Assembly: GCA_946479125.1 (NCBI GenBank) | Contig: CAMLET010000021.1 | Coordinates: forward strand, 1 to 14,115 | Direction of reading: 5' to 3' | DNA from: an uncultured Flavobacteriales bacterium | GTDB lineage: Bacteria > Bacteroidota > Bacteroidia > Flavobacteriales > Crocinitomicaceae | Length of the DNA: 14,115 nucleotides | Shown: positions 1 through 8,768 of the stretch, piece by piece | Layout of the letters: each line of letters begins with the position of its first letter | Position numbering within the stretch: the first letter of the stretch is position 1 | Position numbers and translations under genes: made by a program | The notes under the pieces: generated by a model | What the model saw: the letters and a program-made list of their open reading frames with translations, nothing else | Database searches by the model: none | Told to the model about the DNA's origin: nothing

Positions 1-1534
1 GTTTTTGGTTGTCAGCACCTGTATATTCTAATTCAAAACGCTCTGGTAAATTGTAATCTACCTGAATTGTTCCCAATTGCCATTCGCGCCCTAGAGCATC
101 CTGAACCATGAAATCCAACTTTGGACCGTAGAATGCAGCTTCACCATATTCAACAACAGTTGGCAGGTTTTTCTCTGCTGCAGCTTCAATAATTGCCGAC
201 TCTGCTTTCACCCAGTTTTCATCCGAACCAATGTATTTTGACGGATTATTTGGGTCACGCAATGAGATCTGTGCTTTGAATTTTTCAAAACTCAATGTTT
301 TGAAAATATAAAGTACTAAGTCAATTACTTTCTTGAATTCCTCTTTCACCTGGTCCTGCGTACAGAAAATGTGAGCATCATCCTGAGTAAATCCACGAAC
401 ACGTGTTAAACCATGCAATTCTCCACTTTGTTCGTAACGGTATACCGTTCCAAACTCTGCAAAACGAGCAGGCAAATCTTTGTAAGAACGCGGTTTGCTT
501 TTGAAGATCTCACAGTGGTGAGGACAGTTCATTGGCTTCAATAAGAATTCCTCATTCGGATCCGGAGTTTTAATAGGCTGGAATGAATCCGCACCGTATT
601 TTTCGTAGTGACCTGAAGTCACATACAACTCTTTGTTTCCAATATGTGGAGTAATTACTTGCTCGTAACCGGATTTCTTTTGCGCCTTTTTCAGGAAATT
701 CTCCAAACGCTCACGCAAAGCAGCACCTTTCGGCAACCAAAGTGGTAAACCAGATCCTACTTTTTGAGAGAAAGTGAACAATTCCAATTCCTTACCCACT
801 TTTCTGTGGTCGCGACGTTTCGCCTCTTCCAACAATTCAAGGTGCTCAGTTAACTCTGATTGTTTCGGGAAAGTAATTCCATAAACACGAGTCAATTGTT
901 TGTTTTTCTCGTCTCCACGCCAATATGCACCAGCGATCGAAAGCAATTTAACTGCTTTGATAAAACCAGTGTCGGGTAGGTGAGGTCCACGACAAAGATC
1001 CGTGAAATTACCTTGCGTATAGAATGTGATGGAGCCATCAGGTAAATCCTGTATCAACTCCAATTTGTATGGGTCTTGTTTCTCTGTGAAGTACGCTAAA
1101 GCATCTGCTTTAGAAACCTCTTTTCGAACGAACTGCAACTTTTGTTTTGCCAATTCCTTCATTTTCTCCTCCACTTTCTGAAGATCTTCTTCTTTGAAAG
1201 TGTAATCCATGAAATCTACGTCATAGTAGTATCCATTCGCAATTGGAGGACCAATCGCCAATTTAATTCCTGGATAAAAGAATTCCAAAGCCTCAGCCAT
1301 AAGGTGAGCTGAAGAGTGCCACATGGTCGACTTACCTTCTGCATCGTTCCACGTCAATAATTGAACCGTAGAATCAGAAGTTATAGGCAAAGTTGCGTCA
1401 ACAACAATGTCGTTCACTTTGGCTGCCAATACATTACGAGCCAATCCTTCAGAAATGCTAAGAGCAACATCTAATGCTGTTGCTCCTGCGTTGTATTGTC
1501 TAACTGATCCGTCTGGAAGAGTTATATTTATCAT
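1..1534 (-). CDS. thrS: Threonyl-tRNA synthetase, 3' end beyond window
   Basis: Charges tRNA-Thr with threonine in the cytoplasm and clears mis-charged Ser-tRNA-Thr. The first 511 codons are present and the frame stays open to the left edge. The N-terminus [14 protein letters not shown] is a typical TGS domain (about residues 1-60). The editing domain follows with HSSAH (His73 and His77, the same numbers as in the E. coli enzyme) and DLCRGPHLP (Cys181, His185). The class II core has the zinc-ligand motif MNCPHH (Cys337), motif 2 with [18 protein letters not shown], and DDAHIFC (His388, second zinc ligand). The third zinc ligand and the anticodon-binding domain lie outside. The start is the ATG opening the TGS domain, about 40 nt after a TAnnTTTG box. 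In related genomes infC, rpmI and rplT often follow; that part is not visible here. Confidence 0.97.
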   Translation of the reverse strand, partial: MINITLPDGSVRQYNAGATALDVALSISEGLARNVLAAKVNDIVVDATLPITSDSTVQLLTWNDAEGKSTMWHSSAHLMAEALEFFYPGIKLAIGPPIANGYYYDVDFMDYTFKEEDLQKVEEKMKELAKQKLQFVRKEVSKADALAYFTEKQDPYKLELIQDLPDGSITFYTQGNFTDLCRGPHLPDTGFIKAVKLLSIAGAYWRGDEKNKQLTRVYGITFPKQSELTEHLELLEEAKRRDHRKVGKELELFTFSQKVGSGLPLWLPKGAALRERLENFLKKAQKKSGYEQVITPHIGNKELYVTSGHYEKYGADSFQPIKTPDPNEEFLLKPMNCPHHCEIFKSKPRSYKDLPARFAEFGTVYRYEQSGELHGLTRVRGFTQDDAHIFCTQDQVKEEFKKVIDLVLYIFKTLSFEKFKAQISLRDPNNPSKYIGSDENWVKAESAIIEAAAEKNLPTVVEYGEAAFYGPKLDFMVQDALGREWQLGTIQVDYNLPERFELEYTGADNQK

Positions 1535-1553
1535 ATGTACTTTAATTTATCGT

Positions 1554-1571
1554 CTGTCGCAGTTACGACAG
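1554..1571 (-). promoter_or_regulatory. Hairpin in the thrS leader
   Basis: CTGTCG (1554-1559) and CGACAG (1566-1571) form a perfect 6-bp inverted repeat with a 6-nt loop, between the proposed -7 box and the thrS start codon. If the promoter is right, the stem would form at or very near the 5' end of the thrS transcript. It could protect the mRNA or take part in control of thrS. Leader structures regulate thrS in other bacteria by different mechanisms, and nothing here shows which, if any, applies. Confidence 0.35.
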
Positions 1572-1574
1572 GTG

Positions 1575-1582
1575 CAAATTTA
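1575..1582 (-). promoter_or_regulatory. Candidate thrS promoter -7 box (TAAATTTG)
   Basis: Read on the minus strand this is TAAATTTG, an exact match to the Bacteroidota -7 consensus TAnnTTTG. It sits 40 nt before the thrS ATG in the 76-bp gap after the upstream gene. About 21 nt further upstream is TTTC where TTTG would be ideal, so the -33 element is imperfect. The match suggests thrS has its own promoter rather than depending only on the two genes before it. This rests on consensus matching alone. Confidence 0.5.
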
Positions 1583-1610
1583 CAATTTTGAAACTGAATT
1601 CCCGAAAGAA

Positions 1611-2114
1611 TTAAGCTTTAAATCCGTATACCAAAACTGCTGCTTCTTTTACGTTTTTACCAGTTCCAATTGAATACTCAACGTGAATGTTTTTCAAACG
1701 CTCAACTTCAGGAGCTTTTTTACGGTACAATTTGTTCAATTCATCTGAGCTAACCATGAATGATTTACCCTGAATACTTTTATATTCTTTAATCAATTTT
1801 CGCTCTTTTACCTCAGGTGCAGCATCGTAGAATTTAGCGGTAATAACTGCGCTGCTTTTCTTTGCCGAAATTGCGATTTGATATTCTTTTGCCAAGAATA
1901 AGAATAACTCTACATTTTTTGTCTGCTTTCCAGATCCTGCAACATAGTAAGTGATTTTTGATCCTTCATATCTGCATGTAGAGATCATATCTTTACATTC
2001 TTGCTTCATGGTATTTACCTGCGCATCAAAAGCACCGTCGTTCGGAGCGTAATTTGCTACGCTAAGGATTAAACCACAAAAACCGATAAGTCCTAAAAAT
2101 AATAAGTTTCTCAT
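1611..2114 (-). CDS. Small secreted protein of unknown function
   Basis: I do not recognise a family. With the start at 2114 the product has 167 residues and begins MRNLLFLGLIGFCG, a basic residue followed by a hydrophobic stretch to about residue 20, which fits a Sec signal peptide. An in-frame ATG at 2141 exists but overlaps the end of the upstream gene and places nine polar residues before the hydrophobic segment, so 2114 is preferred. The mature part is Lys/Glu-rich with no catalytic motif I can see. It has two cysteines near its start (CKDMISTC), which could form a disulfide. It begins 7 nt after the stop of the lipoprotein gene, so the two are very likely cotranscribed and may act together in the envelope. 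Confidence 0.75.
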   Translation of the reverse strand: MRNLLFLGLIGFCGLILSVANYAPNDGAFDAQVNTMKQECKDMISTCRYEGSKITYYVAGSGKQTKNVELFLFLAKEYQIAISAKKSSAVITAKFYDAAPEVKERKLIKEYKSIQGKSFMVSSDELNKLYRKKAPEVERLKNIHVEYSIGTGKNVKEAAVLVYGFKA

Positions 2115-2121
2115 GATTTGA

Positions 2122-2979
2122 TTATTTAACTGGTGAAACAATAGATGAACGCAATTTCTCGATTTCTTTAGCCAAAATATCGAACTCAGCAGAAGTCAAA
2201 GTAGGAGCTTCGAAATTCTTGTTTGCATTTGCCTTTTTAACACTTGCAAATCCCTTATAAGAATTCAACACTTTCTCAAAAGATGAAATGATCTCTTTCA
2301 AACGTTTGTCATCTTTTGCAGGGTGAGATTTCAATCCTTTAATCGTGTTTTCCAACAAAACCATTTGTTCAACCAATGTAACACCAATTTCTTCAGGTTT
2401 TTTTCTTGAATCTTCAATTCCAAGGTAAATTCCCTCTGTCCAAGCGCCTGCAAATTCAACTGCTGCCAAGAAACGCATACTGTTATCATCAAGGTAAGAA
2501 TCAATTTTATCCTGAATGTCATAGATCAATTCTTCCATTGCAGCCTGGTCACCCAAGTTTTTATCAAATTTGTTGACCATTTCTTTGTCAGAAAAAACAC
2601 TTTCCAATCCAACTTTACTTCCAAGATATTGAACAGCTACCAGGTATTCTCTTGCTTCCTGAGTTTTGTTGTTAATAGCACAGTAAGCCAAGTCTGTTGA
2701 ATAAACTCCTAAGTTTAGAAGCTGATCAATTTTTTGACTGTATTTTGATTTGTTTTCAGCAGAGTTTGTTTTACCATCAACATAGGTTAAACCTGCTTCT
2801 TTAAACATTTGTGCCATTGTAATCGGTTGAGGCAAAACGAAATCATCTTCTTCAGATTCAAAATTTGTTTCTTCAACGGTTACTTTACCTTTTTCATCTT
2901 CATCAGAGCTTCCTCCACAAGCAGTCAAAACAGCTGCCAGAACTAGCGTTGGGAAGATAAACTTAGTATTCAATTTCAT
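2122..2979 (-). CDS. Lipoprotein of unknown function
   Basis: A 285-residue envelope lipoprotein. The N-terminus MKLNTKFIFPTLVLAAVLTAC is a type II signal peptide with lipobox LTAC and Cys21 as the lipidated residue. It continues GGSSDEDEKGK; an acidic run just after the cysteine resembles the lipoprotein export signal that directs Bacteroidota lipoproteins to the outer leaflet of the outer membrane, so surface exposure is inferred. After an acidic linker (to about residue 55) the rest is charged and looks mainly helical, with one free-looking Cys (ACAIN-type context near residue 100) and no recognisable catalytic motif. It heads a two-gene unit with the small secreted protein 7 nt downstream. 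Its start diverges from comEC across 176 bp in which I found no convincing TAnnTTTG box. Confidence 0.8.
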   Translation of the reverse strand: MKLNTKFIFPTLVLAAVLTACGGSSDEDEKGKVTVEETNFESEEDDFVLPQPITMAQMFKEAGLTYVDGKTNSAENKSKYSQKIDQLLNLGVYSTDLAYCAINNKTQEAREYLVAVQYLGSKVGLESVFSDKEMVNKFDKNLGDQAAMEELIYDIQDKIDSYLDDNSMRFLAAVEFAGAWTEGIYLGIEDSRKKPEEIGVTLVEQMVLLENTIKGLKSHPAKDDKRLKEIISSFEKVLNSYKGFASVKKANANKNFEAPTLTSAEFDILAKEIEKLRSSIVSPVK

Positions 2980-3155
2980 TTGGTTTGATTTTTAAGTGCC
3001 GTAAAGAAACAAACAAAATTTCAGTTATGGTATACGATTTTTTCAACAAATGATTATATTTCAGATAACTAGGTGTTGCCTGTAGAAAGTTTTACTGCGG
3101 TTTTCCTTGGAATACCACGCTATTTATGTACTGAATCAAATTATCACTTGAACTG

Positions 3156-5078
3156 ATGAAAACCTTTCCATTAATTTATCCAATCGTTGGTTGGTTTATT
3201 GGTTGTCTGCTTGCTTTTCTGCTCGACACTTCTTTTGGACAACTTTCTCAATTCTTTATTGGAATTACGTTTTGTTCATTATTACTACTGATTGCCAAAA
3301 TTTATAGATCTAAATTGTTCAGGATCATTTTTGTTGTCAATCTTTCTGTTGTATTAGGAGCAATTTACTTTCATTTAAATGATTATCGTCATCAATTGAT
3401 TAATGAGAACGCAGAATCATATTTGGTACGTGTTTGTGAGAGTAAAGAAACAGGTTTTGATACGCAGTTATTAAAAGTTGAAGTAACAAAAGTGGAACAT
3501 CAGGGGAAATTCATTAAATCCAATTTTGATTTAATTCTTTCTGTTAACGGAGCTGAATCGAAATTTGGTCCTGATGATCTCTTAAGTGTTTCGGCTGATT
3601 TGCTGCCAATTGAAAACAAAGAAAATCCAGGTGAGTTTGACGCTGAGTGGTATTATTTGACAAAAGGAATTAGACACAGGGCTTTTGTAAGCGGATTTGA
3701 CATTGAAAAGGTTGGAAATTATTCTACGATTGACGGAACTTTTGTTCGCTGGCGTGAATACCTTTCAAATCTTATGGCTGAGCAGTTGGATGGCGATTTT
3801 CTAGGAGTTGCGCAAGCTCTTTTGTTGGGAGATAAGGACAATTTGTCGGATGATGTGATGCGCTCTTTTTCGAATACGGGTGCAATGCATGTGCTAGCTG
3901 TTTCCGGGTTACATGTCGGACTAATTTTAGTTTTATTGAACGCAATTCTATCTCAATTCAGTCAATTTATTTCAAAACGAAATGCATTGATCTTCTCCAT
4001 TTTATTGATTTGGGTTTACGGTTTTGTGACCGGTGCTTCACCTGCAGTAATGCGTGCTGTATTTATGTTCTCCGTTGTAGCTATTGGTGAATTGAGTGGA
4101 AGAAAAAGTACTGGTGTCATATCTCTCGGTATAAGTGCCATTGTTTTGAGTGCAATTGATCCATGGGTAATGTTTGATATCGGTTTTCAACTTTCGTTTT
4201 TAGCCATGCTGGGTGTTTTTCTGCTTTATCCAAAAATTCGGAATCTTGTTGTTGTGAAAAACAAATACCTGCTTTGGTTCTGGGACGGAAATGCAGTCGG
4301 GTTGGCTGCCACAGCTTTTACAACTCCTTTAACTTTATTCTATTTCTATCAGTTTCCCAATTATTTTTTACTTGCGAATGTTGGAGTTATGATCTTTGGT
4401 TTCCTCGTTTTATTAGCTGGAATTATTTTTCTCGTTTCAAGTCCAATTCCTGTTGTTTCTTCAATAGTGGCTATCCTTTTCTGTTTTACAATTCTGGGAT
4501 TGTTACTTTGGGTAGCTTGGGTGGAACAACTTCCCGGAGCTGTGTCGGGCGGATTTCATTTAACACTTTGGGAATTGCTGATTGGTTTAATGATCGTAAG
4601 CATTTTTGCGCTGACCAAATCTCGAAAATGGAATTTGATTCTTTGGTCCAGCGTTGCTGTTTTGGTTGCAGTTATTTCTTTTAATCGTCATCGTGAAATG
4701 AACGATCAGGAAATCCTTTTTCTGAATTCGAATGAGTTGGTGATGGTTGTGAAGACAAACAATGGCGCAGTTGGATTGTATACTCCTCGTTTTGGTCATG
4801 CAGACAAAATTCCAAGAGCGTTAGAAGATTACAAACGTTATTCCGGCTTGAATATGCGTGTGTTTTCAGTTCCGGATGGTTGTAAACTGAGAGTTGCCGG
4901 AAATCGAATTCGGGTTACGAAGAAACGTTTTGGTTTGGCCGTTCAATTGAATGAGAAGAACTATTTCTACCAAACGTATGGCGATCCGATATCTGGAAAG
5001 AATGTTATCCTGAACAATAAACTTCGCGAGTTTGTGAATCCGGATGCGGAAAAACGGGTTTTGAGTTTGAAGATTTGA
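3156..5078 (+). CDS. comEC: ComEC/Rec2 family DNA uptake channel protein
   Basis: Inner-membrane protein that carries incoming single-stranded DNA into the cytoplasm during natural transformation. Its 640 residues start with two or three membrane segments (about 5-75), then a soluble DUF4131-type part ending in NPGEFDAEWYYLTKGI (157-172). The Competence domain begins with ALLLGDKDNLSDD (221-233) and MHVLAVSGLHVG (244-255), the strongest family signature, followed by TGASPAVMRA (292-301) and DIGFQLSFLAMLG (341-353) among many hydrophobic helices up to about residue 510. The C-terminal 125 residues resemble only the beginning of the metallo-beta-lactamase domain found in longer ComEC proteins and lack its HxHxDH motif, as in many Bacteroidota homologues. 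It stands alone, converging on the next gene. A 23-bp dispersed repeat begins inside its TGA stop. Confidence 0.93.
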   Translation: MKTFPLIYPIVGWFIGCLLAFLLDTSFGQLSQFFIGITFCSLLLLIAKIYRSKLFRIIFVVNLSVVLGAIYFHLNDYRHQLINENAESYLVRVCESKETGFDTQLLKVEVTKVEHQGKFIKSNFDLILSVNGAESKFGPDDLLSVSADLLPIENKENPGEFDAEWYYLTKGIRHRAFVSGFDIEKVGNYSTIDGTFVRWREYLSNLMAEQLDGDFLGVAQALLLGDKDNLSDDVMRSFSNTGAMHVLAVSGLHVGLILVLLNAILSQFSQFISKRNALIFSILLIWVYGFVTGASPAVMRAVFMFSVVAIGELSGRKSTGVISLGISAIVLSAIDPWVMFDIGFQLSFLAMLGVFLLYPKIRNLVVVKNKYLLWFWDGNAVGLAATAFTTPLTLFYFYQFPNYFLLANVGVMIFGFLVLLAGIIFLVSSPIPVVSSIVAILFCFTILGLLLWVAWVEQLPGAVSGGFHLTLWELLIGLMIVSIFALTKSRKWNLILWSSVAVLVAVISFNRHREMNDQEILFLNSNELVMVVKTNNGAVGLYTPRFGHADKIPRALEDYKRYSGLNMRVFSVPDGCKLRVAGNRIRVTKKRFGLAVQLNEKNYFYQTYGDPISGKNVILNNKLREFVNPDAEKRVLSLKI

Positions 5079-5099
5079 CTTCGAGTCCGCTCAGTCACC
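5077..5099 (+). repeat. Dispersed intergenic repeat, copy 1
   Basis: A 23-bp sequence with core CTTCGAGTCCGCTCAG matches the reverse complement of 8778-8800 at 21 of 23 positions. It starts in the comEC stop codon and lies between convergent genes. The octamer GAGTCCGC inside it recurs at 5108-5115 in the adjacent hairpin. Similar GC-richer sequences are common between genes in Bacteroidota genomes, so this is probably one of many copies. Confidence 0.7.
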
Positions 5100-5106
5100 T
5101 TTATTC

Positions 5107-5128
5107 TGAGTCCGCCGTGGCGGATTCA
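5107..5128. terminator. Hairpin between convergent genes, possible bidirectional terminator
   Basis: TCCGCC-GT-GGCGGA (5111-5124) is a perfect 6-bp inverted repeat. Including one G-T pair, it extends outward to 5107-5128, a 10-bp stem (opening to a 4-nt loop in practice). It is clearly more GC-rich than its surroundings and lies 29 nt past the comEC stop and 44 nt past the end of the opposing gene. No strong T-run follows on either strand, so it may pause or protect 3' ends rather than act as a classical intrinsic terminator. A 12-bp palindrome, TCAATATATTGA, follows at 5134-5145. Confidence 0.5.
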
Positions 5129-5171
5129 ATAGTTCAATATATTGACTTAACCACCTTTGATCTTTTTGAAC

Positions 5172-6245
5172 CTACCTTTTCAGGTACCACGAAATATCAA
5201 CAACTGCTGTGTAACCCGTCAATCCCAGTGATTTTGTCATAACCCCACCAAGAAAATGGGTTTCATCAATAAAGGATAAACTTCCGGCTAAGCGGTAATG
5301 ATTTACGGATTGCGGATGATCCTTAATGTTCATATAAGTCAATCGTTGTTTGTTACTTCCATCAATGTCCATGATCCACCAATCTGCGCCTAATAAATCT
5401 CCTGGAAATCGTGTGCATTGATCTCCTGTCATATAAACCAATTGCTTACCGTTAGGAGTAAATGTTGCTGCCTGGGAATACGATTCCGTTGTTAGTTTTT
5501 TAATTTCTCCGGTTTCTACATTAATAGTATAAATGGGTGTTGCAAGAATATTCTTCGATTCATAAGTAGAGTAGAAGCTGATGAGTTTGTTATCAGGAGA
5601 AATTCCATCCAATTCATTGCATGCATCAACATTTCCGGGTTTAAAGACCTTTACATTTTCCAAATGCGGAATAGAATCCAGTATTAAATCAGCCATTTTC
5701 ATTTCATAAGCTCCTGCCATCAGGTTGAAGTTTCCGAATTTCGGAGCTAAGACGCGCTCGCTCCAGGCTATTTTTGTTCCATCTGGTGAAATGGCTGCGT
5801 GTATTATTCCTGAATTGAAAGAATTCGGTAGATCCAGTAATTTCCAAGCTTTGGAACCGTCCTTTTTGATGATCCAGAGATCAACGTAGGCACCGTAACC
5901 GGGAGTGGCGTCCACCGATTTTCGTTTGTGCTTCTTCTCTTTTACGTAATCGTTCTTTTCCACATAACAGATTAGAAATTCTCCTGACGGATGCCATTCT
6001 TCTGCCCATTGATGGCGGTTTTCCTGCCAAGCTGGAAAGGTGAGTTTGGTTTCATTTTTACCAGAAGAGTCGGAAATAAAAATATGATAGACTTCTTTTT
6101 TATCTTTTCTTCCATAAGCTACTTTCTTGGTTTTGGGATTGTAAATAGCTCCAATAACCGAATCCTTCCAAATACTCAGTTCAGCCTGACAATTTGCATA
6201 AACACAAAAAGTAATTGTAAAACAGATGAGCAGTAATGTCTTCAT
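5172..6245 (-). CDS. Secreted TolB/WD40-like beta-propeller protein
   Basis: A 357-residue exported protein, probably a beta-propeller of the TolB/PD40 type; binding partner unknown. The first 20 residues (MKTLLLICFTITFCVYANCQ) look like a signal peptide; Cys19 is not in a proper lipobox. At least five blade motifs are visible: YNPKTKKVAY (35-44), WHPSGEFLICY (84-94), ISPDGTKIAW (152-161), ISPDNKLISFY (215-225) and FTPNGKQLVYM (262-272). The aromatic/Pro-Asp-Gly pattern is typical of PD40 repeats, and blades alternate with phrases such as WIIKKDGSKAWKL and WIMDIDGSNKQRLT. No protease domain follows, so this is not a Tricorn or prolyl-oligopeptidase type enzyme. It diverges from the DUF5916 gene, whose true start leaves about 72 bp for promoters between them. 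A periplasmic role is inferred only from the signal peptide. Confidence 0.85.
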   Translation of the reverse strand: MKTLLLICFTITFCVYANCQAELSIWKDSVIGAIYNPKTKKVAYGRKDKKEVYHIFISDSSGKNETKLTFPAWQENRHQWAEEWHPSGEFLICYVEKNDYVKEKKHKRKSVDATPGYGAYVDLWIIKKDGSKAWKLLDLPNSFNSGIIHAAISPDGTKIAWSERVLAPKFGNFNLMAGAYEMKMADLILDSIPHLENVKVFKPGNVDACNELDGISPDNKLISFYSTYESKNILATPIYTINVETGEIKKLTTESYSQAATFTPNGKQLVYMTGDQCTRFPGDLLGADWWIMDIDGSNKQRLTYMNIKDHPQSVNHYRLAGSLSFIDETHFLGGVMTKSLGLTGYTAVVDISWYLKR

Positions 6246-6317
6246 GTGGAGAAAATTAATTCAATTTTTCGAATAACAAACAATGCTTTTTCCTTCAGAA
6301 ATGCCCAATTTTGTGCA

Positions 6318-8753
6318 GTGAAATTTCTTCTAACTATCATACTCAGCCTTTCTACGGTAATTGCTTTTGGGCAAAAATCGGTTCGTGCAATAAGTACGGT
6401 AGACGTTGTTGTTCTGGACGGCAAGCTGGATGAAGAAATTTGGAAGAAAGCAGATATTGCTGATTCGTTTGTAGTCAATTTCCCAACCGTTGGAAATGTA
6501 TCCAATTTTGAATCGAAAGTAATGTTCGTTTACGATGACGAGGCAATTTACATTGGAGCAATTTTGAATGATCCTCATCCCGATTCATTGATGACCCCGC
6601 TTTCTCAGCGAGATGATTATGGAAATGCAGATTGGTTCGGAATTTTGATCGATCCTTACGGAGCTGGTCAGAATGGCTTTTCGTTTTTTGTTACTGCAGC
6701 TGGTGTTGAAATTGATGCAATCAGAAGTCAGAATGATGCGGATTTTACATGGAATGCTGTTTGGAAAAGTAGGGTTAAACTAACAGAAACAGGTTGGGTA
6801 GTAGAAATGAAAATTCCACTAACACAATTACGCTTTCCAAAAGAAGATATTCAGCATTGGAAGATCAATTACAAACGTCAAATTCGAAGAAACAGGGAGA
6901 TTTCGTATTGGTCACCAGTTGATCCGAAAGAGTTTGGTGAGTTGGCCCAATCCGGAAACCTCGAGAATTTGGAGAATTTGCAATCTCCTTTACGATTGTC
7001 TTTTTCGCCATACGGAACCACCTATTTGGAGAATTATTACAACGAACAAACGGGAGCTCAGGAGTGGGCTTTACGTCCGCGTTTTGGAATGGATATGAAG
7101 CTTGGTCTAAACGAAGCTTTTACATTGGACGCCACATTGGTTCCCGATTTTGGTCAAACCGTTTCCGATAATCTCGTGCTTAATCTTTCACCATTTGAGG
7201 TGCGGTACAATGAAAATCGTCCTTTCTTTTTAGAAGGAATGGACTTGTTCGGAATTGGTGATATTTTCTATACGCGAAGAATTGGTGACAATACGCTTTA
7301 TGGTTATCGTGCCGATTCCCTGCAGGCTGCTGGAAATAGAGTGACGAGTGCTCCAGCACTGGCACAGCTGATCAATGCTACAAAAATTTCAGGTAGAACA
7401 AAAGGAGGACTTGGACTTGGTGTTTTTAATGCCATCGAAAAGCAAACCAATATTACTTATGAAGATTCGCTTGGGAATGAACGTGAAATTATGTCGCACC
7501 CAACATCGAATTACAACGTTTTTGTTCTAAGTCAGAATTTGAAGAACAACAATTCCATTTCGTTTATTAATTCGAATGTTTTCCGTCCGGAAGTAAATGC
7601 AATTTCCAATGTGAGTTCCGGTGAATTTCAGTTACTGACTAAAAATCGGGTCTATTCCTTATTTGGACAAGGACAGTTTTCTTATAATCAGCGAAATGGA
7701 ACAACGGATTACGGTTATACCAATTATCTGAATTTTTCGAAAGTGGAAGGTGCAAGAACTTTTGGAGTTGAATATTATGAATGTTCAGACACTTATGATC
7801 CTAATGAACTTGGATATTTGTCCAATAACAATTACAGAGGTGCAAATGCTTCTTATCAGGGTATCAATTTCTCACCGGGCGGACATTTATTGAGAAGAAA
7901 TGTGAACTTTAGTACGAGTGTCAACTATTTGTATTCACCGAGTCTTTATTCCAACTGGGAAGTCTTTGGTCAGTGGGTTGGAACCTTCAAAAATTTCCTG
8001 ACTGCAGGATTTTACGGGGGAGCAAATCCAATTGGAAATGTTGATCATTTTGAATCAAGAACATTTGGAGTTCCAGTAAATATCGCTGCTTCAGCTTATG
8101 CCGGTGGATTTTACTCAAGCAATTATTCGAAACGAGTTGCATTGGATTTCTCACTATCAGCACGAAAATTCAATGAGAAAAACATGATCAATGCTGAAGG
8201 TTCAGTAAGTCCTCGTTTCAGAATTTCGAATAAACTTTTCGTTGTTCCTGAAGTTGCAGTAACCCTTTTGAAAGGAAATTATGGTTATGTCTACGTTTCT
8301 GATCCTGCTTATGGAAGTGATATCATTTTGGGAACACGAGACAGATGGATTGTTAACAATAACATTACAGGGAATTATACATTTACAAATCGTATCGGAA
8401 TGATTTTGAAAGTAAATCATTACTGGCAGGAAGTAACATACACGAAATTCAATAAATTAGAAAACAGCGGTGAGCGCTCTGAAACAACTTATACAGGTTA
8501 TGATGCAGATGGTGTTTCAATTCACAATACCAGTTTTAATGCCTTTACTTTAGATATGAATTTCAGATGGGTAATTTATCCGGGAAGTGAAATTCGCTTT
8601 GTTTGGAAGTACAATATCTACGCTTCTAAACAAGGAAATTATGGTTCGTATTTCAATGTATTCAACGATCTATTCGCGCAACCACGTTTGAATTCATTTT
8701 CAATAAAAGCCTTGTTCTACTTGAATGCGGGGAAAGTCATTAAGAGGAAGTGA
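6318..8753 (+). CDS. DUF5916 protein: CBM9-like domain plus outer-membrane beta-barrel
   Basis: An 811-residue exported protein, probably in the outer membrane; substrate unknown. I chose the GTG at 6318 because it yields an ideal signal peptide, MKFLLTIILSLSTVIAFGQ, directly at the N-terminus. The frame is also open to a GTG at 6246, but that puts 24 non-signal residues first and abuts the divergent start codon at 6245. A CBM9-like domain (about 25-200) has LDGKLDEEIWKKA and VYDDEAIYIGAILNDPHP. The DUF5916 hallmark is VPDFGQ (275-280), then FEVRYNENRPFFLEGMDLF and FYTRRIG (317-323). The rest is a run of aromatic-rich amphipathic strands with N/Y/G turns, consistent with a barrel, ending KALFYLNAGKVIKRK. 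DUF5916 proteins are widespread in Bacteroidota without a settled function; carbohydrate binding is suggested by the CBM9-like part only. Confidence 0.88.
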   Translation: MKFLLTIILSLSTVIAFGQKSVRAISTVDVVVLDGKLDEEIWKKADIADSFVVNFPTVGNVSNFESKVMFVYDDEAIYIGAILNDPHPDSLMTPLSQRDDYGNADWFGILIDPYGAGQNGFSFFVTAAGVEIDAIRSQNDADFTWNAVWKSRVKLTETGWVVEMKIPLTQLRFPKEDIQHWKINYKRQIRRNREISYWSPVDPKEFGELAQSGNLENLENLQSPLRLSFSPYGTTYLENYYNEQTGAQEWALRPRFGMDMKLGLNEAFTLDATLVPDFGQTVSDNLVLNLSPFEVRYNENRPFFLEGMDLFGIGDIFYTRRIGDNTLYGYRADSLQAAGNRVTSAPALAQLINATKISGRTKGGLGLGVFNAIEKQTNITYEDSLGNEREIMSHPTSNYNVFVLSQNLKNNNSISFINSNVFRPEVNAISNVSSGEFQLLTKNRVYSLFGQGQFSYNQRNGTTDYGYTNYLNFSKVEGARTFGVEYYECSDTYDPNELGYLSNNNYRGANASYQGINFSPGGHLLRRNVNFSTSVNYLYSPSLYSNWEVFGQWVGTFKNFLTAGFYGGANPIGNVDHFESRTFGVPVNIAASAYAGGFYSSNYSKRVALDFSLSARKFNEKNMINAEGSVSPRFRISNKLFVVPEVAVTLLKGNYGYVYVSDPAYGSDIILGTRDRWIVNNNITGNYTFTNRIGMILKVNHYWQEVTYTKFNKLENSGERSETTYTGYDADGVSIHNTSFNAFTLDMNFRWVIYPGSEIRFVWKYNIYASKQGNYGSYFNVFNDLFAQPRLNSFSIKALFYLNAGKVIKRK

Positions 8754-8768
8754 AAATTGAAAATTCAG

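Noticed and set aside
1407..1673. Open frame of 88 codons on the plus strand
   Set aside because: It is antisense to the thrS start and to the end of the small secreted protein gene, with composition typical of a shadow frame.
2115..2141. Upstream ATG at 2141 as the start of the small secreted protein
   Set aside because: It overlaps the end of the lipoprotein gene and puts MFHQLNNQI before the signal peptide; the ATG at 2114 fits better.
3001..3155. Promoters in the lipoprotein/comEC divergent gap
   Set aside because: Near matches such as TATATTTC (3055-3062) have an imperfect box and no good -33 partner, so none was annotated.
4274..4684. Open frame of 136 codons on the plus strand
   Set aside because: It is an alternative frame inside comEC, rich in Cys, Phe and Ser, and comEC clearly accounts for this stretch.
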